Of a stretch of DNA of 64,000 bases, positions 1 to 8,073 are shown piece after piece. The translations under genes were made by a program, and so were the position numbers. Every line of letters begins with the position of its first letter. The first letter of the stretch is position 1. Origin of the DNA: Planctomycetota bacterium (GTDB lineage Bacteria > Planctomycetota > UBA8742 > UBA2392); contig JAIOJA010000019.1 in assembly GCA_019912315.1 (NCBI GenBank), positions 1-64,000 of the forward strand, read 5' to 3'. The notes below the pieces were generated by a model that was given only the letters and a program-made list of their open reading frames with translations, ran no database searches and was not told where the DNA came from.

Positions 1-93
1 GGCTGGCGACGTATGATGAGAGGACAAAGGAGATGAAGCAAACAGGCGGAAGCGCACGTGCATGCAGCAAGGGCAAGAAGTACAAACAACGAG

Positions 94-137
94 TGTCACC
101 CATGCGCCCGGTCTAAACTGTCACCCATCTGCCCGGT
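94..137. repeat. Tandem 19-bp repeat, likely mobile-element end
   Basis: TGTCACCCATGCGCCCGGT (94-112) recurs at 119-137 with two mismatches and a 25-bp period. It lies in non-coding DNA before the truncated TPR gene. Tandem TGTCACCCAT units of this sort resemble transposon termini, but no intact transposase is visible to the left, so the assignment is inference. Confidence 0.5.
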
Positions 138-140
138 TCA

Positions 141-1799
141 AAAAGGAGCCTGACCCCTTATTCCTACCTTTGACGCCTTGACCCCCTTGACGATCCCGGC
201 TCGTACTGGGTTTGTACTGTAGGCTGCCCCTATGCACGCCGAAGATGCCTATCTGTTTCGTCATGCATTGCTGCGGGATGCCGCGTATCAGATTCAACTG
301 CCGCTTCATCGGGCGCGACTCCACGCCCTGGCCCTCGAGCTTATCGAGCGTGTTCTTGGTGGCCGGCCGGAACTACGTCCGCTGCTGCGCGACACCAGAA
401 AAGGGCATTCGCAGCACCCCACTGACATCGCTGCGGTGGAGCTCGCCATCCATGCGCGCGAGGCCAGCTGGGCAGACCCTGACATGATCGACTTGCAGAG
501 GCTCTACCTGCAACGTGCCGCCCGGCATGCTGCAGCCCAGTTTCGCGGAGCCGAAGCTGCAGGCCTTTGGGCGCAATTGTCGGAGTTGCTCGTTGGCGTC
601 GAGAGGGCCGAGGCCCTTCGCCTCTCCGCCGTGGAGTCCTATCACATCGGTTTGTTTGATGCTTCCGAATCCCGCCTGATGCAGGCTTTGAGGCTGGCCG
701 AAGGAACCCATGAGCCGCGCGTCCGAGCGGACCTGCAGATGGCCCTCGCTGGAGTACACCAGGTGACCGGCCGTGCAGCTCAAGCAAGGCAAAGCTACGA
801 CGCAGCAATCGAGATTGCGGAGCGCGCGGGCGAGCTGGAGTGTCTGGGTATGGCTTTGGGAAATCTGGCGGCTGCGCTCAGCCGAATCGGGAACGCGAAG
901 GAAGCCGAGCCGATGCTGCATAGGGCGCTGGCACTTCATCGAGAACTGGGGAACGACCGGTCTTACGGGATCACACTCGCCAACCTGGGACTGATGTTGC
1001 TGCATACAGGACGCGCGGGACCCGCCGAAGATGCGCTCACGGAAGCCCTTGCGGTTTGTCGGCAATGCCGCGACTTACGCACCGAGGGCGCAATTCTCGT
1101 GAACCTGGGCGTGGTCTACCAGCGCACGAACAGACCTGAACGTGCCGAAGCTGTCTATCTCGATGCGCTGAGGCTCCTTCGGGAGACGGGTTTACGGGGG
1201 GCCGAAGCAATCACCCTGGGCCAGATCGCAATCCTGTTTGCGCAAGCTGGACGCCACGAAGAGGCGGAACGCGAATTCGTTACTGCGGTCCGGACACTGG
1301 AAGAGATCGGTGATCGCATCGGCATGGCGTCAACGCTAGGCGACCTTGGGGTCCATTACTTCGAAACGGGCCGACTTGGACTTGCTGCCGACACCTTCAC
1401 AGAGGCGATCAGAGTGTCACGGGCAGCGGGTGACCGGCGAGGCGTGGGCGTGTCCCTGGGCAATCTTGCGCACGTCCACTCCAGTTCTGGAGACTTAGTC
1501 CAGGCGGACAATGAGTTTCGCGAAGCCCTGGCCATTCATGCCGAGATCGGCAACCGGCGGTTTACCGGTGTCCACACGTGCGAACATGCGATTTGCCTTC
1601 TTCGGGCTGGGCAGGCGGACGCCGCCCGCAGAACATGGAGACTGGGGCACGAGGTACTTTCGACGCTTGGGGATGTTCTTGAAGCGTCACGCCAGGCCGA
1701 ATTGATGCGCCGGGCTTGCATCGACGCCGGTATTGATCCCTTCGACATTCCCGAGCCCGGCTCAGGCTAACTGCTCATCAAAGGGGTCAGGCTACTTTG
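141..1799. repeat. Inverted repeat pair flanking the TPR fragment
   Basis: The segment 141-160 reads, on the minus strand, TAAGGGGTCAGGCTCCTTTT. The near-identical AAGGGGTCAGGCTACTTT sits at 1781-1798 on the plus strand. The two arms face each other about 1.6 kb apart and bracket the truncated TPR gene. This could be the two ends of a mobile cassette or two independent copies of an interspersed repeat. No transposase lies between them. Confidence 0.45.
232..1770 (+). pseudogene. ATPase/TPR-module protein, 5'-truncated
   Basis: The 512-aa frame opens with AYLFRHALLRDAAYQ, a segment normally found deep inside large STAND/AAA ATPase-TPR proteins, often fused to a kinase or cyclase, just after the ATPase domain. 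A TAG stop lies 10 bases upstream in frame, so no ATPase or kinase domain can be attached. The rest is a long array of TPR helices (about residues 95-500; repeats such as GMALGNLAAALSRIG and GAILVNLGVVYQ). It could still be expressed as a stand-alone TPR scaffold, since the frame is open, but the missing N-terminus and flanking mobile repeats favour a gene fragment. A homologous fragment lies at 4557-4899 on the other strand. Confidence 0.65.
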
Positions 1800-1910
1800 T
1801 GTTGCCCTGTTTATAGGCGTTTGTAGCCAGCCTCCGCGCCTCGGCCTGTTTGCGCATCCTAAGGTGATGCCTGCTGCCGGCGTTGCAGAACCGCGCCAGG
1901 GCCGTGCGCG
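1771..1910. other. Intergenic, possible transposase-tail remnant
   Basis: On the minus strand this stretch reads RMRKQAEARRLATNAYKQGN then a stop, followed by the CCTGACCCCTTT repeat. This looks like the last residues of a small basic mobile-element protein, but it is too short to assign. No promoter is evident. Confidence 0.25.
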
Positions 1911-3791
1911 TCATTTTGCCAGCTCAGCGACAAGCTCGCGCGCGTACCTGGCCGAAATGGCCTCGCCCTGTGTGCCCTCGAAGCGGCGCGTGATCACACC
2001 AACAACCTTGCCGCTGCTGTTGATCAAAGGCCCGCCGGAGTTGCCGGGCAGCACGGGCGCGGATGTTCCGATCACCCCGACCTCAAATTGCAGGCTGCGG
2101 ATATCGCCCGTGGCGGGGCTGGTCGTGACGGTCGTGCCCTTGATGACGCTCAACCCGAGCGGATAGCCCAGCGACATGACCTTGTCCATCTGGTGCAGCG
2201 ATCTCAGCTCGTCGTCGCTCGCGATCGGCAGCGGCGTCGTAAGCTCCGTTGCATCGCGACGGTCAAACTCGAGCACCGCCAGGTCATTGAACGTATCCAT
2301 CTCGTGTACGCCCGCGGCCTTGACGCGCTCCAGCATCGCCTGGGGCAGATCCGTTTTGAAGCCCGCCTTGGCAAGGTGGGCCGCGTAGTCATCACCGAAG
2401 CTGGTCCAGTCATCGGGTGCGAAGCCTTTTAGGCTCAGGGATCCCTTGCCGCCGCGCCCGCCGGGCAATGTGGCCCAGGCTTCCGCGACGCTCAGGTTCG
2501 AGTCGCCGACTTTCTCGCGCAGTTTCGTGCCGGGGCGCCAGGCCGCGATCACCCAGTCTTTCATGGGCGCGGGGCTGACGTTTCGAATCGCGTGGCTGAT
2601 CGCGAGTTCCGCGTTGAACAGAAACGGCTTGACCACGTGCTTGTTGGTGACGACCCAGGCCTTCTTGTCGCTGGTTCTGGCCAGCCAGCCGGTGCCGGTG
2701 CCGCTTTCAATGCCGACGGCCTTGCCGGTTTCGTCCAGCAGGGGGTACTGCACGAAAATCAGAAATACGGACGCGTTGTATTTGTCCAGCAATTTGCGGA
2801 AGTCGCCGTCGGAAGGCTCTTTCGAAAGCTCTTCAAGGCGCTTGATCTGGTCTGCGGTCGCGTCGCGCAATTCCTTGAACTGCGCCTCGCTGATCTCCTG
2901 GACGCGCGCGGCGGTCTGCTCGTCCACTTCCTTGCGCAACTCTTCAAAGCGTTTGTCCTGCGCGGCCTTGAGCTCCGCTACCTGGTCCGCCATGGCGGTC
3001 TCCAGCGCGCTGAGCTTGTCGCGAAGGTCAGCCAGCTCTTTTTCGCGGTCTTTGTCGGCCTGGGCGCGGCGGCGCTCAGCCTCTTCGCGTTCGCGCTCAC
3101 GTGCGTCCAGGGCCGCGCTGCTGTCGTGCTTTTCCTGGGCCTGCAGGCGCTCGTTGTTCTGGTAGTACCAGACGCCGATGGCTCCGACGGCGGCGATCAG
3201 CATGAACAGCGCGCCTACCAGGGTTACCAGGCTTGCGCGGCGCCGGGCGGCGCGAGCTTCAAGTTTCTGGGCGACGGCCTTGATGATGTGCCTGGTCTTG
3301 TCGCCTGCACCGACCTGCGCGCCCACGGAATCAACCATCATGGTGAGGCTCTGGGAGCTGTCGTCGGTAGTGCTGTGAGTTGCGGGTGCGGGCGGCGCGG
3401 CGGTCTTGGCCTCCGGTGGGGCCGGATCGCCGGGAATGATCAGGCGCAGCAGGGCGCCCTCCTGCCCCAGGTTGATTTCAAAGCCGTCGTAAACGCGCGT
3501 GCCTTCCGCCGTGGCACGCTGCTTTTGTACGTACAGTCCGTTGCTGCTGCCCTGGTCACGCAGGTAGATGCCGTCTTTGCGTTCCTCAAGGAGCGCGTGG
3601 TGGCCGGAGACCTTCAGGTCGCGGGCGCCGTCGAAGCGCAGGTTGCAGTCCGGCGCGCGTCCGACCAGCACGCCCTTGCGCAGGTCTTTGCTTGTGTAGG
3701 CGAAGCGTTTGCCGGCCAGCGAGCTGGTCATTACCTCGACAATCAGTCGAGGTGTGTTGGGCTCGCGCATGGTGGACGGCTCGTCGTTCAT
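1911..3791 (-). CDS. FHA-domain membrane-anchored trypsin-like serine protease
   Basis: 626 aa. Residues about 17-120 form an FHA phosphothreonine-binding domain (GRAPDCNLRFD, VSGHHALLEE, QGSSNGLYV). One membrane helix follows at about 188-210 (LVTLVGALFMLIAAVGAIGVW), then a charged coiled coil (about 215-325). The C-terminal 290 residues are a Deg/trypsin-like protease: His385 in VVTNKHVV, Asp503 in FNDLAVLEF and Ser585 in LPGNSGGPLI, so the triad is complete. No PDZ domain is seen. Topology suggests a cytoplasmic FHA sensing a phosphorylated partner and an external protease with its coiled coil, i.e. a stress or signalling protease. The substrate is unknown. It is a single gene with mobile-element remnants on both sides. 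Confidence 0.9.
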   Translation of the reverse strand: MNDEPSTMREPNTPRLIVEVMTSSLAGKRFAYTSKDLRKGVLVGRAPDCNLRFDGARDLKVSGHHALLEERKDGIYLRDQGSSNGLYVQKQRATAEGTRVYDGFEINLGQEGALLRLIIPGDPAPPEAKTAAPPAPATHSTTDDSSQSLTMMVDSVGAQVGAGDKTRHIIKAVAQKLEARAARRRASLVTLVGALFMLIAAVGAIGVWYYQNNERLQAQEKHDSSAALDAREREREEAERRRAQADKDREKELADLRDKLSALETAMADQVAELKAAQDKRFEELRKEVDEQTAARVQEISEAQFKELRDATADQIKRLEELSKEPSDGDFRKLLDKYNASVFLIFVQYPLLDETGKAVGIESGTGTGWLARTSDKKAWVVTNKHVVKPFLFNAELAISHAIRNVSPAPMKDWVIAAWRPGTKLREKVGDSNLSVAEAWATLPGGRGGKGSLSLKGFAPDDWTSFGDDYAAHLAKAGFKTDLPQAMLERVKAAGVHEMDTFNDLAVLEFDRRDATELTTPLPIASDDELRSLHQMDKVMSLGYPLGLSVIKGTTVTTSPATGDIRSLQFEVGVIGTSAPVLPGNSGGPLINSSGKVVGVITRRFEGTQGEAISARYARELVAELAK

Positions 3792-3907
3792 GCTGAAAGG
3801 ATATTGGCTGGGAGCATTCGGGCAAGCACAGTGAATCCGCGAAACGGGCTGACACCCAGTTATCGCGAATACGGGAAGACGAAAATCGCGTCACTGATTC
3901 GATTCTG

Positions 3908-4556
3908 TGCCCCTCCCCGAAATTTTTGTCGGTCCAATTGAGTAAATGGGTGGAGGAATTGCCTCTTCCTTAGCCGCGGCTTTGCCGCACTAAAGGGAGA
4001 AGCGATGTCTGAAGCACACGAACCGCCGTTTGAAGATCAGCAGGAAACAGGAGAATGGGACGAGGCCGAAAGACTCGACACCAGCTCCGAAATCGAAGAG
4101 CAGCCCGAGCCCACACCGCCACGTCTGTCGGCCATGGCCCCGGCACCAAGCGGCGCGTGGCACGCACCGTCATAGATCCAGCCCCCAGACAGAGTTTCAC
4201 GCCCGAGCAGCGGCTGCTGATCCTCGACACCTGGCAGCGCTCCGGCCTGCCCGCCACGGACTTCGCACCGCTGGTTGGTATTTCCAATCACACCCTCTAC
4301 GCATGGCGCAAGCGCTTCAACGAACTGGGCCCGGCAGTCCCTGGCAGAACGGCTACGTGGAGAGTCTGAACGGCAAGCTGAGAGACGAGTGCCTGAACGA
4401 GGAGTTGTTCTACAGTCGCGGGGAAGCGCAGGTGCTCGTGGACTGGTGGAGAGAGGTGTACAACAAAGAACGACCGCACATGTCACTGGGCTACAGAACA
4501 CCGGCAGAAGCGGCCGAAACTAACATTACGGTGGACCAAAGGACGGGGTAAGGTCA
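3908..4556 (+). mobile_element. IS3-like element, internally deleted
   Basis: The left end (about 3908-3937, TGCCCCTCCCCG...GGTCCAATT) resembles the reverse complement of the right end (4531-4556, GTGGACCAAA...GGTAAGGTCA) imperfectly. Between them are only the start and end of a transposase. At about 0.65 kb it is roughly half the expected length. The right end abuts a truncated ATPase/TPR module exactly where homology to the 232-1770 copy stops being readable, so the element probably inserted into, and then deleted part of, that gene. Confidence 0.6.
4005..4551 (+). pseudogene. IS3-family transposase remnant (HTH joined to integrase C-terminus)
   Basis: An ATG at 4005 follows the Shine-Dalgarno-like AAGGGAGA. 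The first frame gives an acidic N-terminus (MSEAHEPPFEDQ...) and stops at about 4173. A second frame (4055-4369) encodes a helix-turn-helix (FTPEQRLLILDTWQRSG, LVGISNHTLYAWRKRF). The third frame resumes near 4335 with the integrase C-terminus (WQNGYVESLNGKLRDECLN, YNKERPHMSLGYRTPAE), which carries the last acidic residue of the DDE triad. The region holding the first two catalytic Asp residues is gone. With a frame disruption near the start and a frame-shifting deletion junction near 4335, it cannot encode active transposase. Confidence 0.85.
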
Positions 4557-4899
4557 CTGCAATTTCGGCGGCGCGGCGCAAGTACAGCCGGCGCAAGCCG
4601 CCGAACCCGGAAGCCTGATCGCCCTTCGCAGTGCCACCGAGTCCCGCGTGGTGGGCCAGCTCCAGTGCCACTGCATCCGTTTCGTGTTGTGTGAATTTGC
4701 CCGGGTTCGCGGCATCCAGCGGCGGGGGCTCGGGGGCGCGTCCGCCGAAGGCTTCCTCAATGAGGTAAAAAGCCAGCTCATGGAGCTTCGCCCGGTCGCT
4801 GGGCAGCTGCATCTCATACGCCGCATCGCGCAGCAGCGCATGGCGGAACAGGTAGGCGGTTTCGGCGCTAATGGCCCGTTTGGTCACCGGGGACTCCGA
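4557..4899 (-). pseudogene. Second ATPase/TPR-module fragment
   Basis: Within the minus-strand ORF 4483-5136, the segment VTKRAISAETAYLFRHALLR through RRLYLRRAAEIA matches residues about 1-105 of the 232-1770 protein (AYLFRHALLRDAAY in both; RRLYLRRAAEIA against QRLYLQRAARHA). The match ends exactly at the IS3-like right end. Upstream (above about 4900) the frame stays open but reads as non-homologous, low-plausibility sequence, so the ATPase part is missing here too. This is an internal gene fragment, not a functional gene. Confidence 0.7.
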
Positions 4900-5375
4900 C
4901 CGATAATGACTTGATGAACATATGTTGTGCGATGCATTCGTTGTGCTAGAATTTCCAGCGGTCCGCAGTATGGCACATGGCCGGCGGACGGTGCGACTGG
5001 ATTGACCTGGGGTTGCTGCCCCTTGTCGCCGCCACTGTCCCCTGCGGTTTACAGATACGTTGAACTTTATGGATTCCCAGACGGCCTGAAACGGCCGTAT
5101 ACGCAAGCACCAAATGACTCCACTTCGCCCTGACACTAGCCAGGCGATGGCGCCCGCGACATGCGGAAGCGCCGCGGGAATTGGTGCAGCTGTATCGACT
5201 GGCGCTTACACCACGATTGCGGACAGTTCAGGTCCGCCGGGCCTGGCATTCAGGCTGGTGGTCCAGCGCAGACGGGGCAATCCCTAGTTCGACGTACCTC
5301 GCTGGCAACACGGTGTGTTGCCAAGGCGACATCGGCTTGGCCGATCCGCGTTAGCGGTGATCGTGGAGGCACGTC
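4900..5375. other. Intergenic region and rny leader
   Basis: No coding frame with convincing composition is present in these 476 bases. A weak promoter-like pair (TTGTGC at 4925, 16-bp spacer, TAGAAT at 4947) faces rny. The last 75 bases hold two hairpins, annotated separately, and a good ribosome binding site (GGAGG, 7 bases before the rny ATG). Confidence 0.4.
5303..5345 (+). promoter_or_regulatory. Twin hairpins in the rny 5' leader
   Basis: TGGCAACAC-GGT-GTGTTGCCA (5303-5323) is a perfect 9-bp stem with a 3-base loop. It is followed by ATCGGC-TTG-GCCGAT (5331-5345), a 6-bp stem. They end about 30 bases before the rny start codon. Neither has a T-run, so they are more likely leader RNA structures or RNase sites than terminators. 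Confidence 0.45.
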
Positions 5376-6944
5376 ATGGAATACGTAATCGGAATTTTCA
5401 TAGGGTTGGTCGTCGGCGCGGCGGTGGTCGGCGGTGTTTTGATGTCAGTCATGAAAACAAAGGTGGCCGCCGCCACGAAATCCAGTCAAGAAGACGCCGA
5501 ACGCCTTAAAGAGGAAGCAAAGAAAGAAGCCGAGAACATCCTCACGGCGGCACGTCTGGACGCCAAGAACGAGGCCCTGAAGCACCGTGAAAAGATTGAG
5601 CAGGAACTAGACAAGGACCGCAAAGAGGTAAAAGAGCTCGAAAAGCGCATGGCCAAGCGTGAGGAATCCATCGAACAGAAGTTCGAGATGCTCGACAAGA
5701 AGGCCGACCAGATCGAGAAGCGCGAAGCAGAAGTCGCCAAGCAGCAGGAACACGTGGATCAGCTTCAGCAGGACCGCGAAGTCCTGCTTGAAGAAGTGCG
5801 CGGCAAGCTGTCCGAAGTCGCCGAAATGACACCCGAAGAGGCCCAGCGCGAGCTGCTGGAGCGCATGGACGCCGCCCTGGTCACCGAAAAGGCCGAGCGC
5901 GTCAAGAAGATGATCGAGAGCATCGAGGAAACCGTCGACGAGAAGGCGAAGTGGACGGTCAGCCAGGCCATCTGTCGCCTGGCCAGCGAGCACACAGGCG
6001 AAACGACCACCAGCACCGTTGAGATTCCCAGCGATGAAGTCAAGGGGCGCATCATCGGGCGCGAGGGGCGCAACATTCGCCACTTCGAGCGCGTGACAGG
6101 TGTGGACGTGATTGTGGACGACACGCCCGGCCTAGTTGTGGTCAGTTGCTTCGATTCGACCCGCCGCGAAATCGCCCGCCGCACACTGGAGAAACTGATC
6201 CAGGACGGGCGCATTCACCCGGCCCGCATCGAGGAAATCCACGAGCTGTGCACCCAGGAAGTGGACAAGGAAATCATTGAAGCCGGCAAGCAGATCCAGT
6301 TCGATGCCGACGTCCACAATGTACATCCGAAGGCGCAGCGCCTGCTGGGCCGTCTGAAGTGGCGCAGCAGCTATGGCCAGAACAACTACAAGCACAGCGT
6401 CGAAGTAGCACACCTGTGCGGCATGATGGCCGCGGAGTTGGGGCTCGACGTCAAGCTCGCGCGTCGCTGCGGGCTGATGCACGACATCGGCAAGGCCATA
6501 GACCACGAGAAGGAAGGCGGGCACCCGCTGGTCGGCAAGGAATTCCTGATCAGCATCGGCGAGCGCCCGGAGGTGATCGAGGCCGCCGGCGGCCACCACG
6601 ACCAGCCCATGCACCACAAGTATCCGTATGTGTCGCTGGCCGCTGCGGCCGACGCGATTTCAGCGAGTCGCCCGGGCGCGCGCCGCGAAAGCATGGAGCG
6701 CTACGTGCAGCGTTTGACTGCGCTGGAAGCCGTCGCAAAGAGTTTCGACGGAGTCTCAGAAGCCTTCGCCATGCAGGCCGGCCGCGAGCTGCGAGTGCTC
6801 GTAAACAGCAAAAAGGTGACCGACGAGGAAGCCCTGCTGATCTGCCGACAGATGGCCGAAAAGATCGAAGACGAGCTCACATACCCCGGAGAAATCCGCG
6901 TAACCCTAATGCGCGAAACCCGAGTAACCGAGTACGCCAGGTAG
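5376..6944 (+). CDS. rny: Ribonuclease Y
   Basis: 522 aa, full length for the family. An N-terminal membrane helix (residues about 3-25, IGIFIGLVVGAAVVGGVLM) is followed by a long charged coiled coil (about 35-180), a KH RNA-binding domain (about 212-275, with GREGRN at 228-233 as the GxxG loop) and an HD metal-dependent phosphohydrolase domain (about 335-430) with the HD pair at His369-Asp370 (LMHDIGKAIDHE). RNase Y is the membrane-tethered endoribonuclease that starts mRNA decay in bacteria lacking RNase E as the main decay enzyme. The start is supported by GTGGAGG 7 bases upstream. It is a monocistronic gene ending at a strong hairpin. Confidence 0.97.
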   Translation: MEYVIGIFIGLVVGAAVVGGVLMSVMKTKVAAATKSSQEDAERLKEEAKKEAENILTAARLDAKNEALKHREKIEQELDKDRKEVKELEKRMAKREESIEQKFEMLDKKADQIEKREAEVAKQQEHVDQLQQDREVLLEEVRGKLSEVAEMTPEEAQRELLERMDAALVTEKAERVKKMIESIEETVDEKAKWTVSQAICRLASEHTGETTTSTVEIPSDEVKGRIIGREGRNIRHFERVTGVDVIVDDTPGLVVVSCFDSTRREIARRTLEKLIQDGRIHPARIEEIHELCTQEVDKEIIEAGKQIQFDADVHNVHPKAQRLLGRLKWRSSYGQNNYKHSVEVAHLCGMMAAELGLDVKLARRCGLMHDIGKAIDHEKEGGHPLVGKEFLISIGERPEVIEAAGGHHDQPMHHKYPYVSLAAAADAISASRPGARRESMERYVQRLTALEAVAKSFDGVSEAFAMQAGRELRVLVNSKKVTDEEALLICRQMAEKIEDELTYPGEIRVTLMRETRVTEYAR

Positions 6945-7032
6945 TCCGCTATCCCTTGCGGCATAAGGAAATTAGATCAGCAGCGACCGTCTGTCCAACG
7001 GCAGATTCTATTGCAGGCCCTCCGACAACACC

Positions 7033-7067
7033 GCCCATCCTTGCCGGGATATTTGGCAAGGATGGGC
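7033..7067. terminator. Bidirectional hairpin terminator after rny
   Basis: GCCCATCCTTGCC - 9-base loop - GGCAAGGATGGGC is a perfect 13-bp stem between the convergent rny and the 7080-7382 ORF. There is no long T-run on either strand, but position and strength fit a shared terminator. Confidence 0.75.
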
Positions 7068-7079
7068 CGTTAAATGTGG

Positions 7080-7382
7080 CTAACAGTCGGCGCAGACTTC
7101 CGTTACAAAATTCTCCGGATCCTGACCCGGGATGGGGGTGTAGGTGCAATCGTCCTCTTCGTCCCCACATGAACCATCCTTCTGAACCGCGTTGTAGGTT
7201 GTTTCCACGCATTTCTTCGTCTTCGGCTCCTCTGACGGGACAATGTTCCGGCACTTGGCGCTGTGTTTCTGGCCTGCCGCGAGCTCGATTGCCTTTTTCC
7301 AGCAGAACCAGATGGTTATCGTTCCGTCATCATTCGTAATCGCGCAGGGAAGCTGATTGGCGGTGGTCAGTGGTGTCGCCAT
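7080..7382 (-). CDS. Cys-rich small protein, 5' end uncertain
   Basis: 100 aa from the ATG at 7382, with six cysteines (LPCAITND, WFCWKKA, SAKCRN, KKCVETT, DDCTY, VCADC). Charged and polar composition suggests a small extracytoplasmic or metal/disulfide protein, but no signal peptide is present. The frame is open upstream through the coding-like, Cys-containing DDDCYHLCDEQDGGV right up to the IS630 end at 7446. The true N-terminus, perhaps with a signal peptide, may therefore have been removed by the insertion. AGGA lies 10 bases before the annotated ATG. I do not recognise the family. Confidence 0.5.
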   Translation of the reverse strand: MATPLTTANQLPCAITNDDGTITIWFCWKKAIELAAGQKHSAKCRNIVPSEEPKTKKCVETTYNAVQKDGSCGDEEDDCTYTPIPGQDPENFVTEVCADC

Positions 7383-7445
7383 GACGCCGCCGTCCTGTTC
7401 GTCGCAGAGGTGGTAGCAATCATCGTCCGCACTGACGAACGTTGA

Positions 7446-8073
7446 ACTAGTGGGGCCTCAGATTTGTTGTAGCGGCTGACGTTGGTTTGCCGGTTGGTGG
7501 GTATCCTCTTTCTTGAGCCCTACCACGGCGAAGAAGTACGGTGTCTGACTTGCCCCCGATGAGCGTCAGCAGCTTCTCTCCTTGACCAAGGCGGGGAAAG
7601 CCTCGGCCCGCGCCGTTCAGCATGCCAACATCCTGTTGCTGGCCGATGCCAACGCCGACAACCGAATGGACAAGGAGATTGCCGCTGTCCTGCATGTAGC
7701 GCTGCGTACCGTCGAGCGCATCCGCATGTGGTGCGTAACCGAGGGCATCGAGCGCGCCCTGCACCGCAAGCCGTCGCTGTACGAAGCCTTCGATGCCAAG
7801 ACGGCGAACCGGCTGGCAAAGCGGATCGATCTGCACTTCACCCCAAAACACGGAAGCTGGCTGAATATCACGGAGATCGAGTTGCGGGCGCTGACGGGGC
7901 AGTGCCTTGACCGCAGGATCGCCACGCTGAAGGAATTGCGGAAGCAGGTGACCGTCCGGCAGCACCAGCGAAACAAGGAGGTCCGGGCAGTGGACTGGCG
8001 CTTCACTACGGAGGACGCCAGAATCAAGCTGAAGCACCTATACCCGATACTTCAAACCTGAGCGCCCACTAGT
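7446..8073 (+). mobile_element. IS630-family element, internally deleted, with terminal inverted repeats
   Basis: The left end ACTAGTGGGGCCTCAGATTTG (7446 on) matches the reverse complement of the right end, ACTAGTGGGCGCTCAGGTTTG (8073 back), with three mismatches over 21 bases. Both ends sit in ACTAG, consistent with the TA target duplication of IS630/Tc1 elements. Its length of about 0.63 kb is half that of a typical IS630. The right-hand TA forms part of the stop codon of the gene at 8069-9598. Confidence 0.8.
7525..8061 (+). pseudogene. IS630 transposase remnant
   Basis: Reading from 7525 the frame is (T)AKKYGV-stop-LAPDERQQLLSLTKAGKA.... This matches the usual IS630 start, but the start codon position is ACG and a TGA interrupts at 7546. 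After the N-terminal HTH region (KASARAVQHANILLLADAN, VALRTVERIRMWCV) the frame jumps directly to the C-terminal DDE segment (HFTPKHGSWLNITEIELRAL, DARIKLKHLYP). The middle of the catalytic domain is missing, so the protein is inactive. The ORF track begins at TTG 7582, which is not a credible start. Confidence 0.85.

Noticed and set aside
2592-3941. 449-aa plus-strand ORF opposite the FHA-protease gene
   Set aside because: It is antisense to a clearly recognised gene with intact FHA and protease motifs; its own translation has no domain. Long antisense ORFs are expected in GC-rich DNA.
5161-5388. 75-aa ORF overlapping the rny start
   Set aside because: Low-plausibility composition, no RBS, and it runs into rny in another frame.
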